Shown here piece after piece: positions 21,469 to 32,276 of a DNA stretch of 64,000 nt. Within the stretch, counting starts at the first letter, position 1. Every line of letters begins with the position of its first letter. The notes under the pieces were generated by a model. It did no database searches and had not been told where the DNA came from. It saw only the letters and a program-made list of their open reading frames with translations. This stretch comes from Limnephilus marmoratus (Eukaryota > Arthropoda > Insecta > Trichoptera > Limnephilidae). A program made the position numbers and the translations under genes. The stretch spans positions 744,001 to 808,000 of the forward strand of contig OU862913.1 of assembly GCA_917880885.1 (NCBI GenBank). Reading direction: 5' to 3'.

Positions 21469-21812
21469 AGTGACCCCATCAACCTAGAAACACAATCTGG
21501 TAATTAACATACTAGACCAATTCAGAACCGACACGTGCAGCCGGCTAACGAACCCTTCAACCCGGGAAGCAGCACGCACCACGATGAACGATGAACCTTT
21601 CCACACGGCCCTACACGAGGACCATGCATATAAATGGCTACACCGCCCAAAGCCAATCAATCCATCTTTTGAACCCAAGCACTCAGCTTGCTGTATTACT
21701 TTGAGAACTGTACTTTACTTGTTGTTGTATGTTTGTAATAATTGAATAATAAAGGATAAAAATATCCAAAGTGTTTTTACTTTTTAATTTAAAGTGAACA
21801 ATAAAAGTTAAC
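21469..21812 (+). mobile_element. Ty3/gypsy 5' LTR (left border approximate)
   Basis: Inferred from the primer site to its right. It holds a TATA box (GCATATAAATGG, about 21625) and a polyadenylation signal (AATAAAGG, about 21746). The right border lies at ...AAAAGTTAAC before TGGCGCCC; the left border is a guess at AGTGACCCC. No second LTR was found. Confidence 0.5.
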
Positions 21813-21830
21813 TGGCGCCCAGTACGTGGG
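21813..21830 (+). promoter_or_regulatory. Retrotransposon primer-binding site
   Basis: TGGCGCCCAGTACGTGGG stands immediately after the presumed LTR. TGGCGCCC is complementary to a tRNA 3' end and is typical of gypsy-group and retroviral primer sites. Confidence 0.65.
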
Positions 21831-22105
21831 TCGAACATTCGAGGAAGCTGTTAAACTTGGCTGCAGCCAGGACTCCCTAGGTGTTTTTAAATACCTCAAA
21901 GCGAAGGACCACACATCAAAGAAATTCGTTAACTGAAATATGCAGAAAATCGCAGCAACATTTATGTAAGTACAGTCTTTCAACTATTCGTCTATCCCAT
22001 CTGTACGATAGATCCCTTTCCCTACCTTATCCAAAAGGTCAGAGATAAAAATAAAGTTTTTAAATTTTTTTCTTCAATACGTAAAATTTTTTAATACTTT
22101 TTAAT

Positions 22106-22838
22106 ATGGCACAGCCAAATGAGAGACCCGCTCCCCAATACCCTGAGTCTATTCTTGAGTATAGCGGCTCTCCTAACGATATCAACTTATTTATCAAATC
22201 AGCTAGGGGGGTACATAACACGAAACGGCAACACCCCAAGTAATGTTGAAAAAATTATTTCGAGATTACGTGGCAAAGCGCTACAAGTGATCTTAATGAA
22301 CGATCACGAGAACAATATCGAAAAAATTATAGAAACTTTGAAAATTGAATGTGGCGATAACAAGTCAGTCACATTACTTCAGACCGAACTAATTAACTTT
22401 AACCGGGGCAACAGAGATTTTAGAACGCTCATCCATGAAATGAACCAAATTCTCTTTTCTATAAAAATTAAAATTACGGATCAGTATGGGCCAGCGAGTG
22501 CTCAGGTCCTAATGGAACCGTACAAAGACACGGCACGTAATAGGTTATTAAATTTATTACCTACCCATATCAAATGTGCGAACCTCACAAAAAATTATGA
22601 TGCCTTGTGCATCGAAATACGCATGCTGGAGGCGCATGGCGAACTCCAGCATAATAGAACAAAACTCGTCCCGAACTTCTCGCAACCCTCGACAAGTAAA
22701 TTTAACCCAACTCAGTTTGGACAAAATAATAATTTAAATAGATCATTCGCTAACCCACAACAAAATCAAAATGGTTATAGACCACATTATAACAATTTTA
22801 ATAATTGTAATAATAATAATAATAATTTCAATAATTGA
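22106..22838 (+). pseudogene. Ty3/gypsy Gag, frameshifted
   Basis: Starts at ATG 22106 (MAQPNERPAPQYPESILEYS) and after about 35 codons shifts frame at the GGGGGG run (22206-22211). It continues as NVEKIISRLRGKALQVILMN, TELINFNRGNRDF and LPTHIKCANLTKNYDALCIE, ending in an Asn-rich tail at 22838. Gag would package the element RNA. A second, more decayed copy lies at 42717-43760. Pol is absent. Confidence 0.7.
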
Positions 22839-22849
22839 ACAAAAGATTA

Positions 22850-23340
22850 ACCAATCATAGTTTGAGCATCATTCATTTAATATTAATATTTTGTTTTTTT
22901 TTTTAAATATTAAATATTTTTTAAATATTTTTATTTTTAAATTGGCTTGTAGATCATTTAGCTTGAATAAAAATGTCTAACACCCGTAATCAGAGTCGAT
23001 CCTTAAAATTATCTTAAGGAAGGAAGCTTCCTTACTTTAGTAAAGGAAAGAACCGTCCTTACCTTTAACGCTTCTTTGCAGAGTCCACACTGAGGAGCTT
23101 CCTTTACTAAGTACGTTCCTTATCTACGTACCTTGTCTACGCCGAAATAAAGGTACGATGTCACACGAAACTTGTCTATGCCCCCCTTCTATTGGAACAA
23201 CATGCCCCGATTTTTGAGTTTTGTGACAAGTTTTGCTTATCTATTGTGTTCTCCATGGAATTACATAATCTCAAACATCAAACAGTGATCACTGCCCGTG
23301 TCGATTGTCGCATTCCTCTAAAATATTTGTAACCGCGGAT
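22850..23340. other. AT-rich then repeat-like DNA
   Basis: No gene. AAGGAAG/CTTCCTT words in both directions around 23020-23110 give weak hairpins; this may be the left region of the Myb-carrying element that follows. Confidence 0.35.
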
Positions 23341-23343
23341 AAG

Positions 23344-24217
23344 ATGAATTCTCGTTCCAACAATAACTCCTGCCGAGAAGAATTGTTTGAAGGAGTTAAT
23401 TGCAAAATACCCGGCTGTTTCCAGCATTGAGACTAACCATTCTTTTCTTCGAGAAAAAAAGACAGCGTGGGAGATTTTAACCAACGAATTTAATTCGATT
23501 GGAGAAAACCAAAAGGTTTGTACGATATTTTTAAGTTATGCTAACTGTAATCCTAGTTAAATTAAAATGATAAAACATAAGTATGATTGCAATTCTATGC
23601 TTGACATAAACGGAGGCATAAAATAAGGGTTTTGTGTGGAGTTATATTTATTTATTACGGTTCCCGAACAAGTCACAGACTACATATTACCATATTATTA
23701 TTATAATTTTAGCGAACCCAAGCGCAGCTTAGAAAATGTTGGGACAATATGAAGTCGAAGAGAAAGGCCGAGCTCTGTGAAGAAAAAAGAAGCCGGATGA
23801 AAACCGGAGGTGGCCGGCTATCACCATGTCACCGCGATACCGAAGAATTTCATCCGGCCGACAGCGTGCTGGACATGGCGACCAACATAGAGCTAAGCTT
23901 CTGCAGCGACAGCGATCACATTGTTTGCGACTCTTATGATGGTTAGTGAATGTTATGACAAATACTTTGTGTACTAATTATTCAACTTTGGTTTCAAATG
24001 TGTATATTAACTGCTTTAGCAACTTTTTAGATTTTAGTTTAAAAAATTCTGATTCCCCAGATTTGTATTGTTACGATGCACGGAATACGCCCCTACAAAA
24101 ATCACGCTACACCACTGTAAATGCGAAACGTTCCCCACCAGCCCCCGCGCCCCGCACGCTAGCGGCGCGGCGGCAGGTCGACAACGGGAGCAACGGCATT
24201 CCACGGCAGCTACTCTG
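23344..24217 (+). pseudogene. Myb/SANT (zeste/MSANTD3-like) transposon partner gene
   Basis: Exon 1 (23344-23515): MNSRSNNN, then in a shifted frame TPAEKNCLKELIAKYPAVSS and AWEILTNEFNS. Exon 2 (23713-23941): QAQLRKCWDNMKSKRKAELC and KTGGG. Exon 3 (24061-24217) is Pro/Ala/Arg-rich (SPPAPAPRTLAARRQ). This is the Trp-rich three-helix domain of the zeste/MSANTD3 type with its KTGGG end. GT-AG borders fit, but exon 1 needs a frame change near 23360. No transposase adjoins it. Confidence 0.65.
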
Positions 24218-24774
24218 GTGAGCGCACGCTCTGCCGCGATTCGTTCCGACTTTGTTCTGGAATATTCCAACGGAAACGCAATGGCGAAGTTCGCCTGTAG
24301 AGGCCTGTGGGAGCACCCGCTCCGCCTGAATTCTTCTCACCTTGCTGTTCTCGAGACACCAGCCAGCCGTCGTGAGTACCCACACCACTAATTTCCCCTT
24401 TTTGCGTGTGTCCCTTCCAATTTACGCGTAATTATGACCGTCCCCAGGGAGACTCGAGGCAGAGAGATTTGTTAGGCCCCATGACCCCTGAAATAGATAG
24501 GTTATTAATTCTATCTGTGTTCTAAAATTGACTGTGTAATGTACCACTGTTGTATTCTAAACGGATTCTTTCCAATACACATCATGTTTACTGCAGCTGA
24601 TTGTTTCATTGCCCTCACCGGCCCGTAGGATTGAGTTTATTTCAGGAATACCACACTTGTGCCTAAGAGATCCTACAACCCTGGTGATGATAGCCTCTAT
24701 CGCCCTGCTGACTGAATAATTCTGAGCTAGACCGTTGGCAGAATGTAGGCACCTCAGACAGGTGTGCTAACAAC
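24218..24774. other. No gene recognised
   Basis: GC-balanced DNA after the third Myb exon, then AT-rich DNA. Overlapping short frames on both strands near 24100-24390 have no known domain. Confidence 0.3.
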
Positions 24775-25040
<266 letters not shown>

Positions 25041-25084
25041 TGTACCGTGAACATAAAAAGTTTGCGGAACACTGCGCTAGAGTG

Positions 25085-27080
25085 CTGTCATGCGCCTGAA
25101 TATGAGTACACTAGGCACCTTGCTTAAGAGTTTGCGGGTGAATCAGAGCATCGTGGGCGGACATGCTGGCTTGCCCGTAAACCGCGACGGGACCGCGACC
25201 AAGTGGGTATCCGTCGGGGGGAACGCACTCCTAAACCCCGGTAGCTTCTCCGCAACCCCATCGCTTGTGAACTACGGGATCAACGTAACCGACGCGAACT
25301 CTCGGGACGGGCGATTGAACTGCCAATTTCCCCAGAAGCTTTTCTCGTACATGGCGAACACACCCCACATATACGCAGCGGGGCTGGGGGAGATGGGCTC
25401 GTTAAAGGCGGATATCAGGCCCCACCTCCTGAAAGTCAAGTTATATAACGCATTCGCCCACGACGCAACCAACCTAATAAATACCTGTCTTGATAGGGTA
25501 CTTAGGGAAGAACGGCCTCTATGCACTGTATTCCAGCAGTGGGTCGATAAGCGCACGTCCGGCCTGGGGATAGACTGGGCGGAAATCGATATGTTCGCAG
25601 ACCTTCTCAGTGTTAGGTGGGTGCAGCAGGTCGAAGTGGCTAGAACGGGTGGCGGTGACCTAGATGTGTATGGGCTACCGCGCGCTTTTGAGAGGGAGAT
25701 AGTATACCAGGCGATGCCCAACCGTATGGCAGACCTACCGGTCGACCACGGAGCCAGGTTCTTTCACGACTCCGCAGTGACGACGGTCGACCAAGCTGTG
25801 GCTCCGAGGGCAGTGGCCGAGATGTGCCCGGCACTAAGTTTAGGCCTGTGGTCCAACGCGGCAGAGGTGATGACAGGTATGGGCATGTACCACTACCGGG
25901 TGGACGAGGTTACAATACAGTCTAGTAAGGTGACTGGCAGAGAGACACACCCGATGGAGTCACTAGCTAGGATGAGTTACTTAAGGAGAGCAGTAGAGGA
26001 GTTCATGACCTTGCTGACCACATCGTCAACCCCCGAGTCTACCCTAATTTCGAACCCCACTGAGCGACGCTAACCATGGGGCGCAGTACCGACGATATCC
26101 AGGGTAAACTCAGGAAGGTAGTCAGGGAACTAACCATGATGGCGAGGACGGTGGACGTGAACTGGGATGTAAACAGGTATGTGGACGAAAACCCAATATT
26201 CACTGGACTAAGGACCAGCGTGGCGATGTGGTTGTGCCCAGAGAATAGCGACAGGGAATCAAACCTGGCGGGGATGGAAGGGTTGACCATGTACAGCGAC
26301 GCAGGTAACGCATGGTGGTCCAATAGGGGAGGCTTCTTTGGCCCACTCGAGGACGCACCGGTAGTAGAGCAGACGTTAATGAAGATCGACATGCTGGTGC
26401 AAGCCCGCACATCTCCTATAGATGTCTTCCCAACGGAGAAGAGGCAACGGACTTTGCCTTCCGTGTAGGGACGGGCCAGTTTAACTTCATGGCACGGGAC
26501 AGGGGCTGGGCAGGATCGATCAGCGTCCTGGGGGCGGGCACGCTACCGCATGTACGCCCACACGGTTGGGGGGTAAAGGTACTGTGCAAAAATTGGGAGG
26601 AGGACAACGCAAGAACGATCACTGTCCCTGTTAACGTGATTTCGCAGCTAAGAAGCTCGATCTGTGGAGCATCTATGATCACGCTCCTTCCCCCCGGCGT
26701 CAGTGGTGACGGCGGGAGACCTAAAGAACCCACTCACGGACTTCAGACCACTAAGGTCCCTCAATCCGGGTAGCAGTAGAGCGAACGTAGCTCCACAAAC
26801 CCCTTTTGTGGACAAGCCCGACTCCTCCTTAGTACAGGAGCCTACCCCTGGCGTAGCCTCAGGGCCGCCAAAGTCTCCACTGGAGAAGTTGGGGGGAGAG
26901 TCGGGCTTAGCCGACAAGAACAAGGATCACGAGAGGCCGATAGACGCGTTATAGGCGAGAAGGACAACATCCCCGCCATGGTGCCCGACTGGGAATTCAA
27001 CACATACCACATGAACCGCCTAGAAGGGAAGGCCTACAGTGAGTCACATGTCTGCGGATGCGGGATACAAACATCTTGTG
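25085..27080 (+). pseudogene. Endogenous viral element, probable capsid gene of a toti-like virus
   Basis: Four successive frames cover 2 kb: 25090-26073 (327 codons), 26076-26468, about 26430-26773 and about 26690-26954, each in a different phase from the one before. The block is visibly richer in GC and codon choice differs from the AT-rich transposons on both sides. The first frame is a globular sequence with no retroelement or transposase motif; the last part is rich in Pro/Ser/Gly/Lys, like a flexible capsid tail. No polymerase motif is present. Frame changes lie near 26070, 26430 and 26690 (by a C-run), so it cannot be made as one protein. Assignment to toti-like viruses is inference; a decayed host or microbial gene is the alternative. 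Confidence 0.5.
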
Positions 27081-27748
27081 TACAAAAATCTTGAATACCT
27101 ATTACCACGATATTTAGAACAGGACTAAAAACCGCCGCGCATTCCTCCATCACCAAAAGTTGCCGACGATAAGTAGAACAATTTAAAGTACCTATCATTC
27201 CGCGTTCGGGTTAGCGAAACCATAAGCATCTCATTTCTATGTATTAATATTACTTAAATAAAATTAAAATGGATTCCCAAACTCCAATTTTAAATTTCGA
27301 AAAGAGTGCGGCAGCAGTTATAAAAAAGTTACTTTTAAATAAGGGAATAACAGCCGTTGTGTCCAATATTTTCGGATGATTAATCCGAGTGAAGCTGAGC
27401 CTAGCGCCTTGCGCTGCTAAGCTAAGGTATGTTAGAAAAATGCTCCATTTTAGCTGTGTCCAACAACTTGATCGTAGCGCTCGGTGTGTAGCCCCATTTG
27501 CTTTCGTACACCAAAAAATGACGTCAAGTTAGGAACTTTACATGTTAAATTAATACCGAAACGTTAATTAATTTTATTTATTATTTATACAGATATTTTA
27601 TTTTAAATAGTGTAATACATAAACCGACATTTTACATTTTTAAACAAACGTATTTAATATGTTAAAAATAAGGTGTTAATTGACTTACTTTTTTGTTTAC
27701 GTGCGTTTGAAGTTTGACATTAGAATCAGTTGAAATTTTGTATTCAAA
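27081..27748. other. No gene recognised
   Basis: AT-rich DNA; a 36-codon frame at 27270 (MDSQTPILNFEK) has no known relatives that I recognise. It probably contains the left part of the element carrying the next two entries. Confidence 0.3.
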
Positions 27749-27946
27749 ATGGACAAGGCGAAGCGTTCGAAAAATTTTACACCAAACGAAAAAATGAGAC
27801 TTGTAGACCTAGTTACCTCGTCGCAGGTCATTTTGTCGAAAGCGACAGGTGGCCCAAACTACGCTACGCTTGTAAAATCAAAAGAAGCTGCTTGGAATGA
27901 CATTGTCCTCGATTTCAACAGTGGTAGTTCATCAAATAAAGCATAG
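27749..27946 (+). CDS. Zeste/MSANTD3-like Myb/SANT protein, first exon
   Basis: MDKAKRSKNFTPNEKMRLVD then LVKSKEAAWNDIVLDFNSGS: the start of a zeste-type Myb/SANT domain (F-T-x-x-E-K, A-W-x-x-I-x-x-x-F-N). The frame ends at TAG 27944-27946 close to a GTAATA, so the exon may be spliced out slightly earlier. Following exons are missing; a transposase exon on minus lies 100 bp to the right. Confidence 0.6.
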   Translation: MDKAKRSKNFTPNEKMRLVDLVTSSQVILSKATGGPNYATLVKSKEAAWNDIVLDFNSGSSSNKA

Positions 27947-28040
27947 GTAATAAACATTAGATAAATGGTTTACAGACCTGACAAGTGCTAATTATATTCC
28001 ACATATTATTACAAAAATGACACTCGAATAAGTCAAAACT

Positions 28041-28229
28041 TTACCTTTCGCTTGCGTAAGTTAAATTATCTTCTACTTGGCTCAAAACATATAAAAAACA
28101 CGCTTTTGTCATCCTAAAGCGGTTATAAAAATCGCCGTCATTTAATACTTCCATAAAATTTAGGTATATCGGCATCTTGCCGCCGCCTATATAATCCAAT
28201 ATTATCGTCAAGCATATCTGCCCATTCAA
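28041..28229 (-). pseudogene. PIF/Harbinger transposase first exon
   Basis: Minus frame with YLNFMEVLNDGDFYNRFRMT, KACFLYVLSQVEDNL and ASER before a GTAAAG donor. This is the F-RM-x-x-x-x-F motif near the N-terminus of Harbinger transposases. With 27749 it forms the same partner arrangement as the 7.2-kb element, but catalytic exons are missing. Confidence 0.55.
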
Positions 28230-28520
28230 CCATATTCAATATAGAATTCATATTTCAAATTGAAAAACCAAATAAAAAAGCCGACAAAAGAGTGAACTGA
28301 TGACAGATAATTACGATAATTAATTGACATTGACAGCTCGATTGTTTTCGCGGATTTTTGTTCGCTCTGTTGTCAGTTTTTATAAGTAGGTCTTCCTTAG
28401 CAACTTTAATCCACCCGGCTACCTTCCTTACATTTGAGTGTGGTGGGACGATCATTGTGTTTCGACACAGCGTATTTGGGCATTTGAGCAGGGCTGAGCG
28501 GAGATCTCGGCTGAGCATAG
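28230..28520. other. No gene recognised
   Basis: DNA leading into a gypsy gag; possibly an LTR or leader. GAGCAGGGCTGAGCGGAG stands out but was not assigned. Confidence 0.3.
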
Positions 28521-28521
28521 G

Positions 28522-29290
28522 TTGGACACAACGGCTGTAACTCCCAAAAGATCTTTGATCTCCCTACGCAAACATTGCCTGGATTATAATAATTCATTGT
28601 CAATTTTAACGAATCAACCCACAGTCACTGCCAATACCAGCGAATCTCTGGCCACCACTCAAATACAACCAGTAATAAATATTACCAATTCTCCTCCGGC
28701 TCCAACCAAATCGGCAATTATAACATCGTCAAACGCTCAATTAATTTAGCCAGTTGGAATCTCACATTTGACGGCAAATCTGACGTCAGATTATTTTTAG
28801 AGAGTTTCTGAACACAAATTTGCAAGAGGCGGTCAGACTCCGAAATAACTCCCGGTATTGATTTATTAACCAATAATGCCTTGACCTGGTATAGGAAAAG
28901 CTTTAATGAAAATTTGTCATGGAAAGATTTGCGTCAAGCACTCATAAATAAGTACGACAACCCTAATCATCAATTAATTCAGAAAGCGAAATTATTCAAT
29001 TTGACACAGTCGGATGACGAGCTGGCTTCAGACTTTATATTGGAAGCACTCAATATGAACTCCAAATTAAATTCCCCAGTCACAGAATTAGAGCTCCACC
29101 AATTGATTTTAAAAGGTTTGTCACAAAAATACCTACAGGTCAAAATTAATGAGCTCCTCTCGCTATGTACGGAAATAGATAATATACTATCAAATCACCC
29201 CATCACGTCTTCGTCATCATCTAACGCAACTTCCTTCATTTCTTCTGAAAAGTTGTTCCGAATTACAAAAGTTCAACGGGTAATTTAACT
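28522..29290 (+). pseudogene. Ty3/gypsy Gag fragment, second family
   Basis: Opens with a Thr/Asn/Pro-rich stretch; later LTFDGKSDVRLFLESF, then ALTWYRKSFNENLSWKDLRQ, QKAKLFNLTQSDDE and LILKGLSQKYLQVKI. A-W-x-R and W-x-x-L-x-x-x-F/L-x-x-K-Y spacing matches the retrotransposon gag domain. Stops near 28748 and 28809 break it. Differs from the gag at 22106. A hAT element begins right behind. Confidence 0.65.
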
Positions 29291-30797
29291 TCCCATCTAA
29301 AAGCCAAACATATTTCTGCATTTGCGGAATTAAAAAATGCAGGCCGTGTTGTTGGGTTCTCACCCCCTGAAATCCAAAGTGCTACAGTGCCGAACGCTAT
29401 TATTTTAGCGCCTGAACAAAGCGTTACACTTATAATGCTCCATCTACTTCATCAGGACCACCAAAACGGCAAAGGCAAATGGATGCGTACATACCAAAAA
29501 AGGTGAATGCGGATCAAAAAAGAAGAATCGATAAGGATGTGATGGATTTGTTCATCGATGGCTTCCAGCCTTTTCGCTTGGTGGAAGAAAGGTCATTCAA
29601 AAAAATTCGCCCAGTGGATACCAGGCTATACATTGCTTTCGAGAAGGACAATATCTAATAGTACGCTTCCAGAACTATACCATAGCACTCGGTTACGAAT
29701 GCAAAAAGAGGTAGAAATGGAAGCTCAAACCATTTGTATTACAACAGATATGTGGACTTAAGTAAAACCGATAGTTATACAGCAGTCACAGCACATTACA
29801 TTACCAAAGAGTTCAAGATGAAGATGGTGTTGTTAGGTTGTTGCCAATTTTTCGGCAACCACACCGCTGAAAATATAGCAGCTGAGGTGAAAAGGATTTG
29901 CGTGGAGTGGGGCATTTTCGAAAAAATTAATTTTGCGGTGACGGATAACGCAAGCTCAGTAAAAAGGGCAATTAAAGATGTACTTAAGTGGAAGCATTAC
30001 GGTTGCTACACACACATTAAATTTAATTGTCCAATCAGCTTTGTCGGCATCGGCAATGGAATCGAGCATCGACAAAATTAAAATAATTGTAAGATTTTTT
30101 CGTAAAAGTACGGTTGCGTCGGAAAAATTGACTAAATATCAAATAAATCAAGTGATGAATCCACTAAGAATGAAACAAGAGTTCCCCACACGTTGGAACT
30201 CAATATTTTATATGCTCGAAAGATTTGTGCATTTGGAAGAAGCTGTTTGGTCTACGGTGGTGGTTTGTGACAAAAGACTTGCCAGTGATTTCCAATGAAG
30301 AGTAGCTCGCACTAAAGCAATTGTCAGCAGTGCTGAAACCCTTTCAAGAGGTTACAAGATCGGATAGTGGCGAAAACTATGTGACCGCCGGTTCCGTCAT
30401 TATTTTTACCAGATGTCTAACAGAAAGTTTACGTTTATATACAGGTGATGACGAATTGTGTGCAGCTGTTAATGAAGTTGCGATAATGCTGAGTTCCGGA
30501 TTGGAAGAACGCTTCAGAGGACTAGAAAAGAGCGGCACATTTTCTCTGTGTCTTATACTAGATCCGCGGTATTGCTGAACTGCTATGCACACAAAAAGTA
30601 AGCTCATTGATATGGTTAAGACCATGATCGCAAACCAAGATAGGAATCTGACCAACCCCCCCGCGTGCCATAGAGAACAACCGACCAACAATGATAAATA
30701 TTCACCATGGAGTATCCTCGATGGCATCATGGGTACCCACTCAACTACACCAGGAACACCACTTTCAAAGGCAAAGAAATATATAGATCAGGGTTAA
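29275..30797 (+). pseudogene. hAT transposase, ZBED4-like
   Basis: GNLTSHLKAKH is the second half of a BED zinc finger. Then MASSLFAWWKKG or its shifted counterpart, SNSTLPELYHSTRLRMQKEV, QTICITTDMWT (catalytic Asp), FAVTDNASSVKRA (second Asp) and FPTRWNSIFYMLERFVHLEE, and the tail SPWSILDGIMG with PLSKAKKYID near the dimerisation domain. The order is that of ZBED4-type hAT transposases, bind-and-cut enzymes with 8-bp target duplications. Stops at 29759 and 30296 and other shifts inactivate it. The 3' part (30440 on) recurs at 39314. Confidence 0.8.
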
Positions 30798-30848
30798 TAT
30801 AAAATTATTGTGGTATGTTTTTATTAATTAAACGGGTATTTTTGTTTC

Positions 30849-31460
30849 AGGTCCAATATATAAATCAAGATGGCCGAATATAAGGGACAAACTTTAGGAA
30901 GAATATTATTACTAAAAGTGGTCAAGGTCGCAAGTCAACAAAGCCATATAAATACCATGAGCAACTAAGTTTTTTGGTAAAAATTATTGACGACAGAAAT
31001 AACATTGAAAATGTGAATGATGAAGATGATACAACACAAAACGATGAATCTAATATTCCAGAATCTCCACTGCCGACTCATGCAGTGTCGCCCGCTCCTG
31101 AATCCCATCATACTGATTTGCTAAAATATATGCCGGCTCCATCACCAGCTTCTCAACATTCGCAAGCTTCGATAACGAATCAATATCGGTCATCATTATC
31201 AGGAAGTCGAGGATCCAGAGGACACAAGGAGAATAATAAAGATTCTGTAAGAACAGCTTCATCAGAAGTTATAGATTATTTGATTCGCCAGAATGAGCAT
31301 CCGGTTGACATATTTTTAGCATCTCTTGCTCCGACATTAAAAGATTTGCACCCTTGTGATTTATTTGATGCTAAATCAGAAATGTTTGCGATTGTTCAAA
31401 AGTATGAATCAACTTGGAAGATAATGGAAGCGCCAATACGAGCAAAGACAAGTCTAACGC
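30849..31460 (+). pseudogene. MADF/BESS-domain protein, exon 2 onward
   Basis: After TTTGTTTCAG: SRWPNIRD and later KSTKPYKYHEQLSFL (end of a MADF domain), a Ser/Pro-rich middle (PAPSPASQHSQASITNQYRS) and a BESS motif EHPVDIFLASLAPTLKDLHP. MADF binds DNA and BESS binds protein; such genes act as partner proteins in Harbinger and other transposons. The first MADF exon is missing, replaced by a hAT transposase tail. The frame runs straight into the protease exon. Confidence 0.7.
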
Positions 31461-31508
31461 GATTAACTATGAAACTGTTGTGGTGGAAGATCGTGGAATC
31501 CTTTTCAG

Positions 31509-31738
31509 GAACAGCTGTGTGCCAGGGAGACAGCGGGGGCGGGCTGGTGTTTCCGCTGCAGAACAAGGGCGCGGGTCCCCAGCGATGGTTCCTGCGCGGT
31601 GTTCTGGTGTTCTGAGCAACGCGCCCTCGTCTCGCAATCTCAGTGATCCCTGCCTGGCTAACGTTTTTGCTGTATACACAAATATATACAAACATGGAAT
31701 GTGGCTGACTACACAAATGGATGAAAATCTACCCAGAG
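31509..31738 (+). pseudogene. Captured serine-protease exon (catalytic Ser), copy 1
   Basis: TAVCQGDSGGGLVFPLQN contains the GDSGG active-site serine motif of chymotrypsin-fold (S1) proteases; RWFLRGVL and, in another frame, DPCLANVFAVYTNIYKH give the usual C-terminal strands. The piece is bordered by TTTTCAG and a GTAAAT donor, so it looks like one whole exon with its splice sites, i.e. a DNA-level capture. An 8-bp repeat (GTGTTCTG) shifts the frame after GVL. His and Asp of the triad are not included. Confidence 0.8.
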
Positions 31739-31876
31739 GTAAATCTAATTTCCTGAATGTTGAAATTGCAATATATAACCAACTAGCAAGTTCGCAGTAT
31801 ACTTTGCAATGCCACTTAAATAAAGAAATGATTTCTTCCTGCGTGTCCTTTCACGACCGTTCCCATTATTTATATC

Positions 31877-32276
31877 CCCTTCAATGTATAAAATATACCC
31901 ATTTTTCAAATGCCTCGCGCGTCACTTATTGCAATCTGAGAGGAATGCTTGTTACGGGCGAAACACGGCCCGGTTTGTAACATTTTGTAACATTATGTTT
32001 TTGTGGTATGCAGGTGAGTTTTACAAGGGGGATATGCAGAACACAGGCTAGCCGCGCACTAGGCAGCCAGGCTGCCGCAGCCAATATAACATACGGTGGC
32101 TCATTGGAGCCCGCGCACTAGGCAGCCAAGAATTCCTGGCTGCGGCAGCCAATAGATCGCGTACGATTGCACGGCAGCCAGCTGGCTGCACGCAGCCAGA
32201 GCATGCAAGGCAGAACCCACAGGCTAGTATGTGGCTGCCTTCAGTCTCCGGGCACTTGTCGTAGCAGCCAGAAGTG
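31877..32276. repeat. GCAGCC-rich subterminal region of a Harbinger-like element
   Basis: GGCAGCC/GGCTGCC words occur many times in both directions (perfect palindrome GCAGCCAGCTGGCTGC near 32172-32187; a further one around GAATTC at 32127). Similar GC-rich GGCAGC blocks lie at 33630-33800 and 34710-34890. Clustered inverted motifs next to a Harbinger transposase suggest binding sites of that element. Confidence 0.55.

Larger units (their letters stand above)
30440..31876 (+). repeat. Composite unit hAT/BESS/protease, copy 1
   Basis: From ACAGGTGAT to CATTATTTATAT this 1.44-kb stretch aligns along its length with 39314-40692 (same order of hAT tail, MADF/BESS and protease exon). The copies differ by substitutions and by indels, e.g. 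an 8-bp duplication in the protease part here and a longer hAT/BESS junction here. Confidence 0.85.

Noticed and set aside
31414..31980. 188-codon frame as a real protease-related gene
   Set aside because: It reads the captured exon in the wrong frame after the 8-bp duplication and then runs into AT-rich DNA.
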